Shown in pieces: positions 10,440 to 19,264 of a DNA stretch of 64,000 nucleotides (its first letter is position 1; each line of letters starts with the position of its first letter). Location: the NCBI RefSeq assembly GCF_021404405.1, contig NZ_JABFTV010000002.1, positions 434,001 to 498,000 on the forward strand. The letters run 5' to 3'. Both the position numbers and the translations under genes were made by a program. This DNA comes from Billgrantia aerodenitrificans (GTDB lineage Bacteria > Pseudomonadota > Gammaproteobacteria > Pseudomonadales > Halomonadaceae). The notes beneath the pieces were generated by a model. That model was not told the origin of the DNA. It did not search any database and saw only the letters and a list, made by a program, of their open reading frames with translations.

Positions 10440-11056
10440 GCTGTCTCCTTGGGTGACGCTGCGGAGGTGTCGTGGCCGGCCAACATGTTGTCGAGGCAGG
10501 CGTGGGCCAGGCGCCGGGCGCGCTCGGTATCCAACCCTTCGGGGCTCAGGGTGCCGCGCAGCCACAGGCCATCGATCATGGCCGCCAGGGTGCGGGCGGC
10601 ATCTCGCGCTTCGTTCAGTGGCATCAGCCGCCGAAACTGGAAGCAGAGGTTGGAGTAGAGTCGCTGATCGTTGACGTGCTGCAGCCGTTGCAACTGGGGT
10701 CTGTGCATGCTGCTGGCCCAGAAGGCGAGCCAGGTCTTGGCCGCGGGACCGGAAATCTGGCTGCGATCGAAATTGCCGTCGATGATGGCGGCGATATGGT
10801 CGCGTGGGGAGCCATCGGCCAGGCGGAGTCGACGCTCAGCCACTGCCTGGCCGAGATCGGTGAGAATCTGGCGCATGGTGGCTTCGAGCAGGCCGTCCTT
10901 GCCGCCGAAATAGTGGCTGATGATGCCAGCGGAAACGCCGGCATGTCGGGCGATCCTCAAGACGGTGGCGTCGGCCAGGCCGACTTCGTCGATGGCCGCC
11001 ATGGTCGCCTGGATGAGCTGGCTGCGTCGAATGGGTTCCATTCCTGTCTTGGGCAA
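10436..11056 (-). CDS. betI: TetR-family repressor BetI
   Basis: This is the choline-responsive repressor of the bet genes. The N-terminal TetR helix-turn-helix is clear ([18 protein letters not shown] ... [24 protein letters not shown]). I start it at TTG 11056: AAGGAG lies 6 bases upstream, and the N-terminus (M)[10 protein letters not shown] then aligns with MPKLGMQSIRR of E. coli BetI, giving 206 residues. The longer frame from 11122 would run through the promoter region. It is first in betI-betB-betA and overlaps betB by 4 bases. A palindrome upstream (11129-11142) is the expected operator, so it should repress its own operon. Confidence 0.93.
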   Translation of the reverse strand: MPKTGMEPIRRSQLIQATMAAIDEVGLADATVLRIARHAGVSAGIISHYFGGKDGLLEATMRQILTDLGQAVAERRLRLADGSPRDHIAAIIDGNFDRSQISGPAAKTWLAFWASSMHRPQLQRLQHVNDQRLYSNLCFQFRRLMPLNEARDAARTLAAMIDGLWLRGTLSPEGLDTERARRLAHACLDNMLAGHDTSAASPKETA

Positions 11057-11128
11057 CGTTGACTCCTTGACCCTTCGCCGTGACTGGCATGTGGCATATA
11101 TAAGGTAGGTCGAGTCTGGCATTTTTTT

Positions 11129-11142
11129 ATTGAACGTTCAAT
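11129..11142. promoter_or_regulatory. BetI-type operator
   Basis: A perfect 14-bp palindrome, ATTGAACGTTCAAT, lies 73 bases upstream of the betI start. It is flanked by AT-rich sequence, and nearly symmetric flanks extend the symmetry to about 22 bp. Its position and TetR-like symmetry make it the likely binding site for BetI; I infer this from sequence only. Confidence 0.75.
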
Positions 11143-11168
11143 CAATAAAAAGCCGAGCAGTAACAGTC

Positions 11169-11197
11169 TTGCCTGAGAGAAGTGGTTCATGCATAAT
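11169..11197 (+). promoter_or_regulatory. candidate sigma-70 promoter of tRNA-Met
   Basis: TTGCCT (11169-11174) and CATAAT (11192-11197) are separated by 17 bases, about 35 bases before the tRNA 5' end. The -35 matches 4 of 6 and the -10 matches 5 of 6 consensus positions. Confidence 0.5.
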
Positions 11198-11232
11198 TCA
11201 GCGCGTCGCGAAGGGCTGCCTTCGTGCCACTT

Positions 11233-11309
11233 GGCTACGTAGCTCAGCTGGTTAGAGCACATCACTCATAATGATGGGGTCCCCTGTTCAAATCAGGGCG
11301 TAGCCACCA
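11233..11309 (+). tRNA. tRNA-Met (CAT), elongator
   Basis: This is a 77-nt gene with encoded CCA. The acceptor stem is GGCTACG/CGTAGCC, the anticodon stem CATCA/TGATG closes loop CTCATAA with anticodon CAT, and the T arm is CCCTG-TTCAAAT-CAGGG. The overall sequence is that of elongator tRNA-Met, not the initiator. A near-identical copy lies in opposite orientation at 20650-20726. Confidence 0.97.
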
Positions 11310-11318
11310 GTTACGACA

Positions 11319-11352
11319 GGACGCCCGATCGAGTCATCTCGATCGGGCGTCC
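11319..11352 (+). terminator. terminator after tRNA-Met
   Basis: A perfect 15-bp stem (GGACGCCCGATCGAG / CTCGATCGGGCGTCC) with a TCAT loop lies 9 bases after the tRNA, followed by TTCGTTAT. The symmetry means it could work on either strand. Confidence 0.8.
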
Positions 11353-11397
11353 TTCGTTATGTGCCTACCTTGACAGAGTTTCTGCCAAGATACGCCC

Positions 11398-11425
11398 TTG
11401 ACCTTACGTGGGCGATCCGTATACT
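11398..11425 (+). promoter_or_regulatory. sigma-70 promoter of the tRNA-Asn array
   Basis: TTGACC (11398-11403) and TATACT (11420-11425) have a 16-base spacer and lie 21 bases before the first tRNA-Asn. No other promoter is evident between the three tRNAs, so they are probably one transcript. Confidence 0.7.
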
Positions 11426-11446
11426 ACGCACCGTGTTCACGGCCAT

Positions 11447-11522
<76 letters not shown>

Positions 11523-11552
11523 CGAACGCACGCTGATCATGACGCACGTCAT

Positions 11553-11628
<76 letters not shown>

Positions 11629-11672
11629 TCAGCTATCACCACTCCGTGGGAAGTCCTTTCCCGCCATGTCGT

Positions 11673-11748
<76 letters not shown>

Positions 11749-11877
11749 ATCCTTGTCGTTCTTGCTTCCCTCGTTGTCGGCTCGTGCCGAGTCGCAGTCA
11801 GCGTTGATTGCGTGACCAGTCTGGCAGGCCGTTACTGCCGTATACTCGTTGCAAGAAGAACCGATAGGAATCCTGCC

Positions 11878-12378
11878 ATGCGCAGCGCGCTCTCATGTGG
11901 CTTGTTGATGTGTCTGGTTGCCATTACAGGGCATGCCCTCGATGCGCCGGAAGGGCGAGTCATATTGACGATCACCGGCAGCATCGGCGTAACCAACGGG
12001 GAAGGTGCGGCGCTGTTCGATCGCGCCATGCTGGAAGCCATGCCCCAGCATACGATCAGGACCCATACCCCCTGGCACGACGGTCAGGTCACCTTTGCCG
12101 GCCCGCTGGGACGCGACGTCCTGGATGCCGTCGGGGCCCAGGGCGAGATGCTGCGGGTGATGGCGCTGAACGATTACAGCGCCAGCATTCCGGTCGACGA
12201 TTTCAATCAGTATGACGTGATACTGGCGATGACCCTGGATGGCGTGCCCTTGCGGGTGCGCGACCAGGGGCCGCTGTTCGTCATTTACCCCTTCGACGAC
12301 CAGCCCGAATTGCTCAACGAGAAGATCATGTCCCGCTCGGTCTGGCAGGTCGCGCATATCGATGTTCTCGCGGAGTAG
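11878..12378 (+). CDS. small periplasmic protein with sulfite-oxidase/molybdopterin-binding-like fold
   Basis: The protein has 166 residues with a signal peptide (about 1-22, cleaved near GHA-LDA). The mature part resembles a shortened Oxidored_molyb (SUOX-type) domain: [51 protein letters not shown] and a closing [10 protein letters not shown]. There is no cysteine after the signal peptide, so the usual molybdenum-ligating Cys is absent and catalysis is doubtful. The start is ATG 11878; the open frame before it adds an implausible basic leader ahead of the signal peptide. The histidine kinase gene follows 4 bases after the stop, with its ribosome binding site inside this gene's 3' end. I infer a ligand-binding or sensing partner for that kinase. 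Confidence 0.7.
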   Translation: MRSALSCGLLMCLVAITGHALDAPEGRVILTITGSIGVTNGEGAALFDRAMLEAMPQHTIRTHTPWHDGQVTFAGPLGRDVLDAVGAQGEMLRVMALNDYSASIPVDDFNQYDVILAMTLDGVPLRVRDQGPLFVIYPFDDQPELLNEKIMSRSVWQVAHIDVLAE

Positions 12379-12382
12379 TGCC

Positions 12383-14671
12383 ATGTCGCGCACGGCAAGT
12401 CAGGGCCTGCGATACCGTATCGCGGCCTGTGCCGCTATCGTGCTGTTCGGCTCGGCGCTGCTGACGGCAAAGATCATCCATGACCGAATGCGGCAGATCG
12501 AGCATCGCATGCTCGAGGATCTCACCTGGTCGGCTTACCAGTTCGATCGCGAGGTCAGAGAGATGCGGATGACGCTGTCGCCCTGGCACGGAGATCTCGA
12601 TGAACTGTTGCTGCGCTATGAAATCCTGTATAGCCGTGCCGATCTCTTCGGCCGCGGTGAGCTGAAGCAGAGTCTGACCACGCAGCCTCTGGGCGAGGCC
12701 CTGGAGCGTGCCGTTGCGCTGACGTTCGAGCTCGATTCCGTGCTGTCGCCGCTGGAGAGTGGCGATGCCGTACTCGACGATGCCATCTTGACGACACTGA
12801 TGGAACGGTTGCTCGCGCTACAGCAGAAGACCTCTCGCTTGATCCTCGACATCAATGCTCACGTTGCCTTGTTACGTACCCATGAGCGCGACGACCTGTG
12901 GAACCTCTATACGCTGTTGCTCGTGCTCATCGTGCTGCTGATGGGGGCAGGCTCGGTGCTGGTGGCCTTTCTGATCAGGGAGGGCAGGACCAATCGGGAG
13001 CGGCGCTATCTGCTCGAGATCCAGGCGCGTGAACTCGATGCTGCGGTGCAGAGGGCGGAAAGGGCGAGCCAGGCCAAATCGGAATTCATGGCGGTGATGA
13101 GCCATGAGATACGCACGCCGCTCAATGGCATCGTCGGCGTGGCACAACTACTCACCTATGAGCCGTTGAGCGATCATGGCGCTCGGCTGCTGGGTACCCT
13201 GGATGACAGCCTGGTGAGTCTTCAGGCGGTCATCAACGACGTGATCGACTATACCAAGTTCGACGCGGGTGTGCTGGATCTCGATTCGCAGCCATTCCAG
13301 CCGAGTGAACTCATCGACCAACTGGAGCGGCACTACGGCGTGCTGAGCGCGAGTCGGGGTGTCGCTTTCAGGGCCGAGCAGGAGGATTCGCTACCTGGCT
13401 GGGTGCTGGGCGACCTGACTCGCATTCGTCAGGTGCTGATGAACCTGCTCAACAATGCCTTCAAGTTCACCTCGGCCGGTGAGGTTCGCCTGACGATACG
13501 GCGCGGTGAAGACGACACGCTATGCTTCCGCGTCGAGGACACGGGGTGCGGCATTCCCGAGCAGAGCCGGGCCCATATCTTCAAGCCTTTCACCCAGGCT
13601 GACAGTACCATCGCGCGCCGCTACGGCGGCTCGGGGCTGGGGCTTGCCATCTGCGAGCGGCTGGTCAAGGCCATGCAGGGGCGCATCGATTTCACCACGG
13701 AAATGGGCGTGGGCAGTTGCTTTCAGGTTCGGTTACCGCTGCGCGTACCGAGCCGGGAGGCCATCGAACGCTACGCCAAAACGCGTCAGGAGCCGGCCTT
13801 GAGCCTGCCCAGGGGAAGCGTTCTCATCGTCGAGGACCAGCCTGCCAACCGTGAACTGGCCAGAGCCCTGCTGGAGCGATTGGGCCAGCGCGTCAGTGTG
13901 GCTGCCGATGGTCAGGAGGGGTTGACACTGATGGCGAGCCATCGCTTCGACCTGGTGCTGATGGACATGCAGATGCCCATACTCGATGGCCTGGAAACCA
14001 CCCGGCGCTGGCGCCGTCAGGAGTCGGACAGGCTCACGCCGCTGCCCATCGTGGCGCTGACGGCCAATGCGACACCCTCGGCCAGGCAGCGCTGCCTCGA
14101 GGCCGGTATGAACGATGTGCTGTGCAAGCCGTACACGCGTCACGAGCTGCAGCGAGTCATCCAGCAGTGGATGCTGCCGAACGGCGCTCATGAATACACC
14201 GGGGCAGGGCTCGACGCGACTGCTTCGGATACGCTCCCAGCAGCCCCTCAGGATCACGTCGGCGAAGCGGAGGTGGAGATCGATCCTGCCACGCTGACCT
14301 CACTGCGCGAAGCGCTGGATGAAAAGGCGCTGCATCACCTCGTGCGGAAGTTCGTCGAGCGGCTGGACGAGGATCGCGCGGCCCTGCGGCGGGATCTTGA
14401 TCGGCATGATCGTTCTGGCCTCAGGGAGACCTCGCACTCGCTGAAGGGAGCGGCCGCGTCCATGGGCTGCGCAGCGCTGTCGCAAGCCGCTGCCAGGCTT
14501 GAGCAGATGGCCGAGGCGGCAGGGCTGGAGGCACTCGAGGCCACGGTGGAGCGGATAACGCATCTTGGGCATCTGAGCGGAGCGGCCTTTGCCAGGCTGG
14601 GGTATGGGGCTGAGTATGTGGCCACCGGTGACGCACCTCGCGACGATCTGGCGTCGCCGGCCGAGGGGTGA
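12383..14671 (+). CDS. hybrid sensor histidine kinase (sensor-HisKA-HATPase-REC-HPt)
   Basis: This is a 762-residue inner-membrane kinase. Domain order: TM1 (about 12-29), a periplasmic helical sensor (30-170), TM2 (174-198), a dimerisation domain with phospho-acceptor His241 in [10 protein letters not shown], a catalytic ATPase domain ([25 protein letters not shown]), a receiver domain with Asp528 in LVLMDMQMP, and a C-terminal HPt domain with His685 in SHSLKGAA. All phosphorelay residues are present. The start ATG 12383 has GGAG 7 bases upstream; the longer frame from 12239 overlaps the previous gene. It is co-transcribed with the periplasmic protein. No separate DNA-binding regulator is next to it; the nearest receiver-domain protein is the convergent EAL protein, 20 bases away. 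Confidence 0.93.
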   Translation: MSRTASQGLRYRIAACAAIVLFGSALLTAKIIHDRMRQIEHRMLEDLTWSAYQFDREVREMRMTLSPWHGDLDELLLRYEILYSRADLFGRGELKQSLTTQPLGEALERAVALTFELDSVLSPLESGDAVLDDAILTTLMERLLALQQKTSRLILDINAHVALLRTHERDDLWNLYTLLLVLIVLLMGAGSVLVAFLIREGRTNRERRYLLEIQARELDAAVQRAERASQAKSEFMAVMSHEIRTPLNGIVGVAQLLTYEPLSDHGARLLGTLDDSLVSLQAVINDVIDYTKFDAGVLDLDSQPFQPSELIDQLERHYGVLSASRGVAFRAEQEDSLPGWVLGDLTRIRQVLMNLLNNAFKFTSAGEVRLTIRRGEDDTLCFRVEDTGCGIPEQSRAHIFKPFTQADSTIARRYGGSGLGLAICERLVKAMQGRIDFTTEMGVGSCFQVRLPLRVPSREAIERYAKTRQEPALSLPRGSVLIVEDQPANRELARALLERLGQRVSVAADGQEGLTLMASHRFDLVLMDMQMPILDGLETTRRWRRQESDRLTPLPIVALTANATPSARQRCLEAGMNDVLCKPYTRHELQRVIQQWMLPNGAHEYTGAGLDATASDTLPAAPQDHVGEAEVEIDPATLTSLREALDEKALHHLVRKFVERLDEDRAALRRDLDRHDRSGLRETSHSLKGAAASMGCAALSQAAARLEQMAEAAGLEALEATVERITHLGHLSGAAFARLGYGAEYVATGDAPRDDLASPAEG

Positions 14672-14691
14672 GTCGAGCCTTACGGGCTGTT

Positions 14692-16851
14692 TCAGCGTGG
14701 CTGGGAGAGGCGACGGCCGACCGCAGCGACGAACGCGCTGAGCCGATCCGCCGTCATGGGTTTGGCCAGCCAGAACCCCTGGATCTCATCGACGTCGAGT
14801 GCTTCGAGGTAGTCGCGCTGACGCTGGGTTTCCACTCCTTCGGCAATCGTTTTGAAGCCCAGCCCCTGACTCAGAGTCGTGAGCGAGCGGACGATGGTGC
14901 GGCAGGAACGCTCCTCGGTCACGCTGTTGGTGAAGCTACGGTCGATCTTCAGCGTATCGATCGGGAAGCGTAACAGGTAGTGGTAGGTGGAGTGGCCGGT
15001 ACCGAAGTCATCGATGGCAATCGAAAACCCCAGATCCTTGAGTTCGAGCAGCATCTTCAGCGTCTGCTCGGGATGACTCATGGCGGCACTCTCGGTGATC
15101 TCCAGCTCGAGCTGTTTGGGCAGCAGGCGATTGGCAGTCACATGGGCCATGATGCGCTGGGGAAAGTCGGGCTGGTTGAATTGCACGGCGGAGAGGTTGA
15201 TGCTCATGCGCAGGTGCAGGCCGGCCCGTTGCCACTCGGCAAGCTGCCGGCAGGCTTCACCGATGACCCAGTCGCCGACATCGACGATTTGGCCGGACTC
15301 CTCCAGCAGCGGGATGAATTCCGCCGGTGAAACCACTCCACGGCTGGCATGGCGCCAGCGTAGCAGGGCTTCCACAGCGCTGATATGACCATCGGCCAGG
15401 TGCTGCTGCGGCTGATAGACCAGAAAGAACTCGTCTCTTTGCAGCGCCTGCTGCAGATGGGCCTCGAAGCTCAGCGCGCCGCTATCGGTGTGGCCAAGAA
15501 TCTCCTGCTTCAACAGCAGTCGCTGTTGGCCTGTCTGAGAGCGGGCGAGGCGCTGCGCCTGTAGTGCGGCGCCCAGTAGCGTTTCGGCATCCCGTGCATC
15601 ATCAGGGTATACGCTAGCACCGGCGGTGAAGTCGATGTAGACCTCTTGTCCGGCGATGTGTTGAGCCCGGGCCAGGGGCGGCATCCACTGCTGACAGAGC
15701 TGGCGAGGGTCTGCCGAGTCCGGTAGAGGGACGGCTACGCCAAAGCTGCCGGCCTCCAGGCGTCCGAGCAGGGCGTGGCTCGGCGCAAATCGTTCCAGGC
15801 GCCGTGAGAACAGCACCAGAGCTTGATCGCCTGCGCGAATGCCCAGGGCTTCATTGATGCGATGCAGGCGGCTGATATCCAGTACCGCCACCAACCAGCG
15901 GGTCTCGGGGGCCTGCGCCAGCCGCTCGGCGAGCAGGCCAAGAAAGCAGTGGCGTTTGGGCAGCCCGGTCAGCTCGTCGTGGGCTGCCAGGTAAAGCGCC
16001 TTGTCCTCGAAGGCGCGTAGAGCGGTAACGTCCTGAAAAGCACCCACCAGGCAGTGTTCGTTGCTTTGATCGGCGCTTTGCAGGCGCAGGGTGCGTTCGA
16101 GGTTGCCCTGGCCAATGGTAAGCTCGAGGTCCAGTCCCTCGCGGTTCTGGCTGGCGACGCTGAGGGCCGTCTCCAGCCGCTGTCTGTGCTCGGGGGAGGC
16201 CAGCGCCGTCAGTTCCTCCACGCCGCCGGGCAGAGTGGGCCAGCCCAGCATGTCGGCGGCGCCTTCCGACCATTCCAGCTTGCCGCTGTGGACGTCGAGG
16301 TGCCAGAAGCCCAAGCGGGCGAGCTTGCAGGCGCTGGCCTGTTCCAGCTGCGCTTCGCGCAGGGCTCGCTCGCGGGCGGCGCCGCTAAGTGCATAGCGTA
16401 CCCGCTCGGTCAGCAGCGGCAGGTTGATCGGCTTGGGCATGAAGTCGGTCGCGCCGGCATCGAAGGCGTCGTTGATCGAGCCTACGTCGTCATGACCGGT
16501 CAGCATCAACAAGGGTACGTGACGACCGTTGATCCCGGCCTGGCCGCTGCGAATGGCGCGCAGGGTGCCGAAGCCGTCCAGTCTCGGCATGTCCATGTCC
16601 ACCAGCACCAGGTCGGGTGCATGCTGGCCGAAGACTTCGAGCCCCTCCTGGCCATCGGCGGCGAGCAGCACCCGGTATCCCTTGCGCTGCAAGCCGGAGG
16701 CGATCAGCAGGCGAATGGTGGGGTCGTCATCGACGACCAGCACGGTGATCAGGGCGACTTTGTCGCTGCTGCTCTCCGCTGTCGTATCGTTAGTCGGCTG
16801 ATGGTGCGTAAGGAGGGCGGTGGCTGGATGAAGCCTGCCTGTATCGGTCAT
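14692..16851 (-). CDS. REC-PAS-(degenerate GGDEF)-EAL c-di-GMP phosphodiesterase
   Basis: This is a 719-residue cytoplasmic signalling protein. It has a receiver domain (about 36-155, phospho-acceptor Asp85 in LVLVDMDMP), a PAS-like region (175-280), a GGDEF domain (285-440) and an EAL domain (460-705). The GGDEF motif is replaced by EAGSF at 366-370, so cyclase activity should be lost. The EAL domain keeps the key residues: E494 in EALLR, N552, E584, D614-D615 in DDFGTG, K635, E671 and Q691. It should hydrolyse c-di-GMP. I chose ATG 16851 (MTDTGRL), preceded by GGAAGG; upstream in-frame ATGs lack such a site. It converges on the hybrid kinase gene, whose HPt domain is a plausible phosphodonor. 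The 232 bases upstream hold only the prc terminator and presumably this gene's promoter. Confidence 0.92.
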   Translation of the reverse strand: MTDTGRLHPATALLTHHQPTNDTTAESSSDKVALITVLVVDDDPTIRLLIASGLQRKGYRVLLAADGQEGLEVFGQHAPDLVLVDMDMPRLDGFGTLRAIRSGQAGINGRHVPLLMLTGHDDVGSINDAFDAGATDFMPKPINLPLLTERVRYALSGAARERALREAQLEQASACKLARLGFWHLDVHSGKLEWSEGAADMLGWPTLPGGVEELTALASPEHRQRLETALSVASQNREGLDLELTIGQGNLERTLRLQSADQSNEHCLVGAFQDVTALRAFEDKALYLAAHDELTGLPKRHCFLGLLAERLAQAPETRWLVAVLDISRLHRINEALGIRAGDQALVLFSRRLERFAPSHALLGRLEAGSFGVAVPLPDSADPRQLCQQWMPPLARAQHIAGQEVYIDFTAGASVYPDDARDAETLLGAALQAQRLARSQTGQQRLLLKQEILGHTDSGALSFEAHLQQALQRDEFFLVYQPQQHLADGHISAVEALLRWRHASRGVVSPAEFIPLLEESGQIVDVGDWVIGEACRQLAEWQRAGLHLRMSINLSAVQFNQPDFPQRIMAHVTANRLLPKQLELEITESAAMSHPEQTLKMLLELKDLGFSIAIDDFGTGHSTYHYLLRFPIDTLKIDRSFTNSVTEERSCRTIVRSLTTLSQGLGFKTIAEGVETQRQRDYLEALDVDEIQGFWLAKPMTADRLSAFVAAVGRRLSQPR

Positions 16852-17024
16852 GTGCCTTCCCCCGCGCAGGGTGCGCATCGGGCATGCGCTGAACGTGTTA
16901 CGCGCCTCTGGCGAGCCGCATGGTGCACGTCCATCCTCAGGCATCGGCGAGGTGGCGACAAGGATATCCGTTTAACGCAGCCATCAACCTAGGTGAAGTT
17001 CGAAGTACACGAAGAAAAACGAGT

Positions 17025-17056
17025 GACGCCCGGCGCGTGTCGTTACGCCGGGCGTC
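17025..17056 (-). terminator. terminator of prc
   Basis: An 11-bp perfect stem (GACGCCCGGCG / CGCCGGGCGTC) with a 10-base loop lies 28 bases past the prc stop. On the minus strand a T run follows after a short gap (ACTCGTTTTTC). Confidence 0.75.
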
Positions 17057-17083
17057 CGGTGGGGTAGGGCAAGTCTGGCGCGA

Positions 17084-19138
17084 CTAGAAGCGACCGGCCA
17101 GGCGCCGCTGGGTCAGTTCGGCATAGTCGGCCAGGATGGCAGCGGCTTCGGTCACCTGGACGCGCTCTACCGGCTCCTCTTCGTTCTCCTCGCCGCGAGC
17201 ATCGATCAGCTCGTTCAGCGGATCCAGCCCCAGGGCCTCGCGGCGCCGGTTCTCCAGCGCCAACTGCTCGGCGTCGCGCGCTTCCACTTCGCGCTGGCGC
17301 TGTTCGCGGTCGAGGCTGACGGTGGTCTGCTCTTCGCGCATGCGCCGGGCTAGCTCGGTGCGCTCCTTGAGGAAGATGAAGTTGGGATGCGAGTCGGCGC
17401 GTTCGCGGTGGCGGGAGCGCAGGGTTTCCAGATACTCCCAGGGCTCGCCGTAGTGGCGATACTGCACGGCTTGCACCGTATCCCACTCGAGGGCGTTGTC
17501 GAGACTGCTCTCACCGATGCGCTCGGGGTCGACCAGGTCGGGGAAGAGAATGTCGGGCTCGACGCCGCGATGCTGGGTGCTCTCGCCCGAGATACGGTAG
17601 AACTTGGCGCGGGTCAGCTTGATCTGGCCATGGCTCAGGTCGTTCAAGGTCTGTACGGTGCCCTTGCCGAAGGTGGCACTGCCCAGCACCAGGCCGCGGC
17701 CGTAGTCCTGAATGGCGCCGGCCAGGATCTCAGAGGCCGAAGCCGAGAGACGGTTGACCAGCACGGCCAACGGGCCGTCATAGAGCGTGCCGGTCTCGGT
17801 GTCGCCGTAGAGGTTGATGCGGCCGCGGGCATCGCGCACCTGCACCGTGGGGCCGCGGTCGATGAACAGACCGAGCAGGGAGTTGGCTTCCTGCAGCGCA
17901 CCGCCCCCGTTGTTGCGCAGATCGAGGACCAGACCGTCGATGCCTTCGGACTTGAGACGCTCGACTTCGCGGGCCACGTCGCGGGTGGTGCTGCGGAACT
18001 CCTCGGCACCGGACTGCCAGGCATCGAAGTCGACGTAGAAAGTGGGGATGGTGATCACGCCGATGCGCTTGTTGCCGTCTTCGCGTTCGACCTCGACGAT
18101 TTCACCCTTGGCGGCCTGGTCTTCGAGATCGACCGTGTCGCGGGTGATCTCGACGGTGCTGGAGCGGGTCATGTCGACGGCTTCAGCCGGCACCACCTCG
18201 AGGCGTACCACGGTACCCTTGGGACCGCGGATGAGATCGACCACCTCGTCGAGGCGCATGCCTACCACGTTGACGATCTCCTCGTCCTCCTGGCCCACGC
18301 CGACAATGCGGTCGGCAGGCTCGAGCACGCCGGCACGATCCGCCGGGCCGCCGGGTACCAGGCTGGTGACCTTCACGTATTCGCCGTCGGACTGCAGCAT
18401 GGCGCCGATGCCTTCCAGCGACAGCCGCATCTGGATGTCGAAGGATTCGCCCTGGCGCGGAGATAGGTACTCGGTATGCGGGTCGATGCTGCTGGTCACC
18501 GCGGCCATGAACAGGCCGAACACGTCCTCGCCGTTGGTCTGGCGCAGACGCGACAGCTGGCCTTCGTAGCGCTGACGCAGGTTGTTCTCTACCTGCTCTT
18601 CGTCCTGACCGCTGATGTCGAGGGTGAGAGCGGCGTTCTTGAGACGTTTGTACCACAGCTCGTCGAGCTCGGCTTCGCTGGTGGCCCAGTCGGCTTCGCG
18701 GCGGTCGAGGTCGAGCCGCATGTCGCTCTCGTAGGTGAAGCCCAGCCCCTCGTCGATGGCGCTCAGCAGCCACTCGAAGCGGCTCTCGGCGCGATCGTGA
18801 TAGCGCTGGTAGAGCTCGAAGGCCGGTGCCAGGTCGCCTTCGAAGAGCATGTCGTCGATACGCTCCTCGAAGTGGCGGAATTCGTCGATGTCGCTTTCCA
18901 GCAGGAAGGCGCGCTGGCCATCGAGGATATCGAGATAGCGCTCGAACGCCAGGCGTGACCAGGTGTCGTCCAAGGCGGTTTCGGCGTAGTGGCCGTAGCG
19001 CAGTGACTCGGCGACTTCCAGAGCCGCCTGCCGATGCGAGTCGTTGGGCTGGATCTGGGCTAGCGCCAATTGAGCGCACGACAACAACGTCACCAGCGAG
19101 AGAATCGCTGTGTGCCTAAGAACGACTGACAGGCTCAT
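17084..19138 (-). CDS. prc: carboxy-terminal (tail-specific) protease Prc
   Basis: This periplasmic S41 serine protease cleaves proteins from non-polar C-termini, and in E. coli trims penicillin-binding and lipoproteins. It has 684 residues with a signal peptide (about 1-27, cleaved after ALA). A PDZ domain lies at about 238-325 (GIGAMLQSDGEYVKVTSLVPGGPADRAG). The catalytic dyad is Ser467 (SASASE) and Lys492 (FGKGTVQ), 25 residues apart exactly as in E. coli Prc. I start at ATG 19138, which gives a clean signal peptide; the longer frame needs a TTG at 19183. It is divergent from the M18 aminopeptidase gene across about 126 bases. Confidence 0.95.
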   Translation of the reverse strand: MSLSVVLRHTAILSLVTLLSCAQLALAQIQPNDSHRQAALEVAESLRYGHYAETALDDTWSRLAFERYLDILDGQRAFLLESDIDEFRHFEERIDDMLFEGDLAPAFELYQRYHDRAESRFEWLLSAIDEGLGFTYESDMRLDLDRREADWATSEAELDELWYKRLKNAALTLDISGQDEEQVENNLRQRYEGQLSRLRQTNGEDVFGLFMAAVTSSIDPHTEYLSPRQGESFDIQMRLSLEGIGAMLQSDGEYVKVTSLVPGGPADRAGVLEPADRIVGVGQEDEEIVNVVGMRLDEVVDLIRGPKGTVVRLEVVPAEAVDMTRSSTVEITRDTVDLEDQAAKGEIVEVEREDGNKRIGVITIPTFYVDFDAWQSGAEEFRSTTRDVAREVERLKSEGIDGLVLDLRNNGGGALQEANSLLGLFIDRGPTVQVRDARGRINLYGDTETGTLYDGPLAVLVNRLSASASEILAGAIQDYGRGLVLGSATFGKGTVQTLNDLSHGQIKLTRAKFYRISGESTQHRGVEPDILFPDLVDPERIGESSLDNALEWDTVQAVQYRHYGEPWEYLETLRSRHRERADSHPNFIFLKERTELARRMREEQTTVSLDREQRQREVEARDAEQLALENRRREALGLDPLNELIDARGEENEEEPVERVQVTEAAAILADYAELTQRRLAGRF

Positions 19139-19264
19139 CAATGAAGCACCCCTGGTTTCGTGTACACTTCCTTCCCTAGACAAGCGTATGGCTCATGAGT
19201 TGCGAGGCCAGACGTCGCATTGTAGCAGTTCTTGCGTCAACCACGACCCCTGATGAGGATCCAC

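Noticed and set aside
12239-12382. Longer start for the hybrid histidine kinase
   Set aside because: The added 48 residues are Cys/Ser/Arg-rich shadow translation of the preceding gene; ATG 12383 has a ribosome binding site and leads straight to TM1.
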